Source of the DNA: Thermodesulfobacteriota bacterium
GTDB lineage: Bacteria; Desulfobacterota_D; UBA1144; Nemesobacterales; CSP1-2
DNA: 64,000 bases
NCBI GenBank assembly: GCA_035559815.1
Contig: DATMAT010000010.1
Location: 1 to 64,000, forward strand
Direction of reading: 5' to 3'
The position numbers were made by a program, and so were the translations under genes. Each line of letters begins with the position of its first letter. Positions within the stretch are counted from its first letter, which is position 1. This document shows, one piece after another, positions 61,279-64,000 of the stretch. The notes under the pieces are model-generated. The model ran no database searches, had not been told where the DNA came from, and saw only the letters and a list, made by a program, of their open reading frames with translations.

Positions 61279-64000
61279 TTATACTTTCAACAATTTTACT
61301 TTCGTGTCATAAAAAGAAACGCTTGCGCCTACGAGGTCGGACAACGTACTTTTCAGGTAAGGATCTATCAACATCGCTGCGTTCGCGTGAACCCCTTTTC
61401 CTCTTCGTGAATCACCCTCAATTCTCTTACCATCAATCACTATGTCTTTTGAACCGTAAGACCAGTGTCCCCATCCTAGGCCAAACGTAACCACTCCCGG
61501 CCTTATTCCCTGGACCACTTTCAACTTACCAATCATCTTCTTTTCCACGCCGTTTCCTATATCCCATACCCCTTCGGGGTTAGAAGGAGATATTACTAAG
61601 ACCTCGTCACCATTCTTCAAGCCGAGATTGTCGGCGTCGCGTTTGTTTATGACAATGGCGTTATCGGGCATAAGAGAAAGCAACCAGTAATTGGAAGGCG
61701 TTCTGGATTTAGTCATGGATATTTCTCTATGAGTTATGAGATGAAGATTGTATTCATCGAACTTGATTTCGTTACCTTGTGAATCGGTTATGGGATAGTG
61801 TTTTGCGATACCGCTAAATTTTTTGCCGGTTATACTATTTTTGGTTGTTGCCGCTTTTTCCGAGTAGAGGTTTACGAGGGTACCGTATTTGTTCTTGACC
61901 AGATCACCTTCGTAGCCATCTTCATAGTTCTGGTATCTACCGCCGCGATTTAGTACATAAACAACCCGACGCCAGGTTTTCTCATCATCGCCTACCGCTT
62001 TTTTCCATCTTTTAGCGTCATAAATGGTATCTGGCAAGTGTCTTCTTGTTTTTTCAAACATTTCTAACTCTTGCCCATCAGCTTCAGCTACTGGTTTTCC
62101 GTCGAAACCGACATTCGCCACCATTTTAAGGTACAAGTCTTCTTCTCTTTTAAAATCCATACCGTTTCCGAAACCATTCTCACCAAAACCCGGCAAGCCC
62201 ATCTTTTCAGCGATTGCCAGAATAGTAGCCTCAAGCGAAATTGGCATTTTCTGGCCAAAGACCTCAACCGTTTCGGTAATGGGTGGAATCACCGGCTGGC
62301 GGACAGGCTGTATTTTGTGAGCGAACCCAGGATGTGAACCTTGGAACTCCCACCGCTCTAGGTATGTTAGGTCGGGGAAAATGTAATCGGAGTAGAGGGA
62401 GGTCTCGCCTATAGTTATATCTATAGTGATAAATAGAGGAAGCTTATTTACGTCCATCAGAACCTCTATAAGCCTGTTTCCCCCCGGTAATGCGTAAACT
62501 GGGCTTCCCATGTACAAAAACATGGCTTTTACCGGATACGGATACTCATCCCGTATCGAAGGTATTATTTCTTGATATATGTCGGACGCGAGGGGGAAAA
62601 ATGGTCTTTTTGCAGGATAATCATTATAAAGAGTAGTTTCCTCGTACTTAACGTCATGTCGTATTATGCTGATGCCCGATGTGGTTAGTTTGCCCGGGTG
62701 TAACTTTTCAATGTTGAAAGGGAATCCCTCTTTTTCACCAAGGTGATTCCACTTGCTAGCGGTTATGTAACCTCCTTTCCAGTCATAGTTTCCTATCATC
62801 AGGTTTAAAGAGTTCCATGCCAGACAATTATAAAAACCGTTCGTGTGTTGTGAGACACCTCTATGTATGTCAGCTACCGCTTTTTTGCCGTGACTGGTGA
62901 ATTCGTTTGCCAACTCTAGAATGTCCTGTGGTTTTGACCCGCAGATTTCTGCCCATTCCTCTAATGTGTGTTCCTTTGACGATTCGAAGAATAATTGAAA
63001 TGCACTTTTCACACGAATTCCGTTTATTTCGCTTTCCATTAAAAGATCCCCTTCAACGGCGTTTTCTTCGTCGTAGGGGTTTACCGGGATTGGTTTTCCG
63101 TCCTTCATGGCAACAAAAAGCTCATAGTCGAATGTCACCCCATCCTTTGTTTGCCTTTTGATCGGCTCTGAAAGCCCTATCTCATTAGCTCTGAGGAACT
63201 TGTCCGGTTCTCCTTTTTCATTTATTTTCACAAGCCATGTAGCGTTACACCAGGTTGGCTCCCCGTCCGCTTTAGCGGCGGCTTTATTGGCGTTCTCAAG
63301 GTATTTTTGATCATATTTTCCATTCTCAATTATCCATCTGGCCATTGCCAGAGCTAGAGCGCTTTCCATACCCGGTTGTATAGGTATCCACTTCCAGGCC
63401 TTTGATGCTGTTTTTGAAAACCGGGGATCGACAACTGCGATTTTCATTTTCCCATCTACTACGTTATTAACTATTCTAGGGGTTCTCCCTGGCGGACCGT
63501 AGTTCCCCTCGAATGGAGAGGCGCCAACGAAGATTATAAATTCAGCATTACCAGTATCTGCTTGCCAGTAGAATTTTTTCCCGCCCGTCCATTTTACTTC
63601 CTTCGATTTTTCGTCGTAATCCCATTGCTCGCTCATAGCTTTTCCGGTGAAATAAAGTGAACCCTGACATACAGTTGTGTGTCCATGGGCATTAAGGGAG
63701 CCAAAGGAGCCCATGAACCTCTTTATGAAGTCACCTCTACCGTCTTTTACTCTCCCCCATACAAAAGCCAGTTGATTGTTCTTGGGGCCAAGATCGGGGT
63801 GATCGGGGTCAATAAGGATATCCAGGTATTCTTTGTTGACTTTCTTGAAATTGCTTATTTCCTCTTCAAGAGCGCTTTCAGGTAATTCCCCTTTTCTCAC
63901 CTTCTTTATAACTTTTTTGAGTTTTTTTAGCTCCTCATCTATATTCTTCGAAGTCTGCTGGTCACGTAGTGCCCATATTTCTTTCAGACCTGAAACATAT
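61279..64000 (-). CDS. DMSO-reductase-family molybdopterin oxidoreductase, 5' end outside the window
   Basis: The frame is open from the last base of the window inwards, encoding at least about 906 residues; the GTG at 63900 is internal. The N-terminal Tat signal and Fe-S cysteine domain would lie past 64000. AHGHTTVCQGSLYF (near 70-83 from GTG 63900) has a cysteine at a position suited to ligate Mo. GASPFEGNYGPPGRTPRIVNNVVDGKMKIAVVDPRFSKTASKA and HRGVSQHTNGFYNCLAWNSLNLMIGNYDWKGGYI are pterin-binding blocks. The end GHWSYGSKDIVIDGKRIEGDSRRGKGVHANAAMLIDP ... SVSFYDTKVKLLKV is most like the TtrA/SrdA/ArrA/PhsA branch. It respires an oxyanion or sulfur compound; a porin follows, and ars genes lie near. 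Substrate open. Confidence 0.85.
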   Translation of the reverse strand, partial: YVSGLKEIWALRDQQTSKNIDEELKKLKKVIKKVRKGELPESALEEEISNFKKVNKEYLDILIDPDHPDLGPKNNQLAFVWGRVKDGRGDFIKRFMGSFGSLNAHGHTTVCQGSLYFTGKAMSEQWDYDEKSKEVKWTGGKKFYWQADTGNAEFIIFVGASPFEGNYGPPGRTPRIVNNVVDGKMKIAVVDPRFSKTASKAWKWIPIQPGMESALALAMARWIIENGKYDQKYLENANKAAAKADGEPTWCNATWLVKINEKGEPDKFLRANEIGLSEPIKRQTKDGVTFDYELFVAMKDGKPIPVNPYDEENAVEGDLLMESEINGIRVKSAFQLFFESSKEHTLEEWAEICGSKPQDILELANEFTSHGKKAVADIHRGVSQHTNGFYNCLAWNSLNLMIGNYDWKGGYITASKWNHLGEKEGFPFNIEKLHPGKLTTSGISIIRHDVKYEETTLYNDYPAKRPFFPLASDIYQEIIPSIRDEYPYPVKAMFLYMGSPVYALPGGNRLIEVLMDVNKLPLFITIDITIGETSLYSDYIFPDLTYLERWEFQGSHPGFAHKIQPVRQPVIPPITETVEVFGQKMPISLEATILAIAEKMGLPGFGENGFGNGMDFKREEDLYLKMVANVGFDGKPVAEADGQELEMFEKTRRHLPDTIYDAKRWKKAVGDDEKTWRRVVYVLNRGGRYQNYEDGYEGDLVKNKYGTLVNLYSEKAATTKNSITGKKFSGIAKHYPITDSQGNEIKFDEYNLHLITHREISMTKSRTPSNYWLLSLMPDNAIVINKRDADNLGLKNGDEVLVISPSNPEGVWDIGNGVEKKMIGKLKVVQGIRPGVVTFGLGWGHWSYGSKDIVIDGKRIEGDSRRGKGVHANAAMLIDPYLKSTLSDLVGASVSFYDTKVKLLKV

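Overview
The window is chromosomal DNA from a Gram-negative (diderm) bacterium. Evidence for an outer membrane is a TonB-dependent receptor, a coiled-coil porin, an MlaE permease and several lipoproteins. LL-diaminopimelate aminotransferase, OlsB/OlsA ornithine-lipid genes, a three-subunit propionyl-CoA-type carboxylase and a rich load of short dispersed repeats suggest an uncultured, deltaproteobacteria-like or other deep-branching lineage. That placement is inference: there is no rRNA or tRNA to test it. Most genes start with ATG, often behind strong AAGGAGG-type ribosome sites. Several regulatory genes appear to be leaderless.

Layout. 0-6 kb is an accessory zone: a 5'-truncated GmrSD-type gene, a small unknown gene, a CAP/SCP lipoprotein, and a MazEF module inserted beside a DraG-like ADP-ribosylglycohydrolase whose 5' end is duplicated. 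6-20 kb holds a TonB receptor, a methyltransferase, small unknown genes, MlaE with a lipoprotein, the DUF47-PiT phosphate transporter, glutaredoxin, gltX, a TPR protein, 3-hydroxybutyryl-CoA dehydrogenase and coaE. 20-25 kb is the acyl-CoA carboxylase cluster (carboxyltransferase, biotin carboxylase, biotin carrier). 25-33 kb has a nitroreductase, VapBC, an FAD oxidoreductase flanked by a vapC remnant, RraA, a cold-shock protein, pterin carbinolamine dehydratase, folK and a phased cluster of DnaA-box-like sites. 33-41 kb has a TMTC-like membrane TPR protein and a glcD-SDR-glcE-DUF3891 cluster.

42-46 kb is the most interesting part. A glycosyltransferase and a PlcP/LpxH-like metallophosphoesterase are divergent from olsB-olsA, and the shared promoter region carries 11-bp-phased TTAA repeats. 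The same kind of array, in better form (three exact copies), lies upstream of pstS at 58.1 kb. This suggests a phosphate-starvation (Pho) circuit that replaces phospholipids with glycolipids and ornithine lipids, next to high-affinity phosphate uptake (pstSCAB-phoU, 53.6-58.0 kb). dapL, a processive GT2 glycosyltransferase, a TetR regulator, an aminotransferase and an M48 protease lie between. The right end (58.2-64 kb) has a leaderless arsR, a frameshifted LMW-PTP-type arsenate reductase, a coiled-coil porin and a large Mo-bisPGD oxidoreductase that runs off the window.

Two layers of structure cut across the genes. First, several families of dispersed repeats fill nearly every intergenic gap, including one about 35 bp long that carries its own Shine-Dalgarno sequence and sits in front of two, perhaps three, unrelated genes. 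Second, three accessory cassettes in the first 29 kb (an 88-aa gene, mazEF, an FAD oxidoreductase) are each bracketed by direct duplications of a neighbouring gene's end, pointing to a common way of gaining cassettes.
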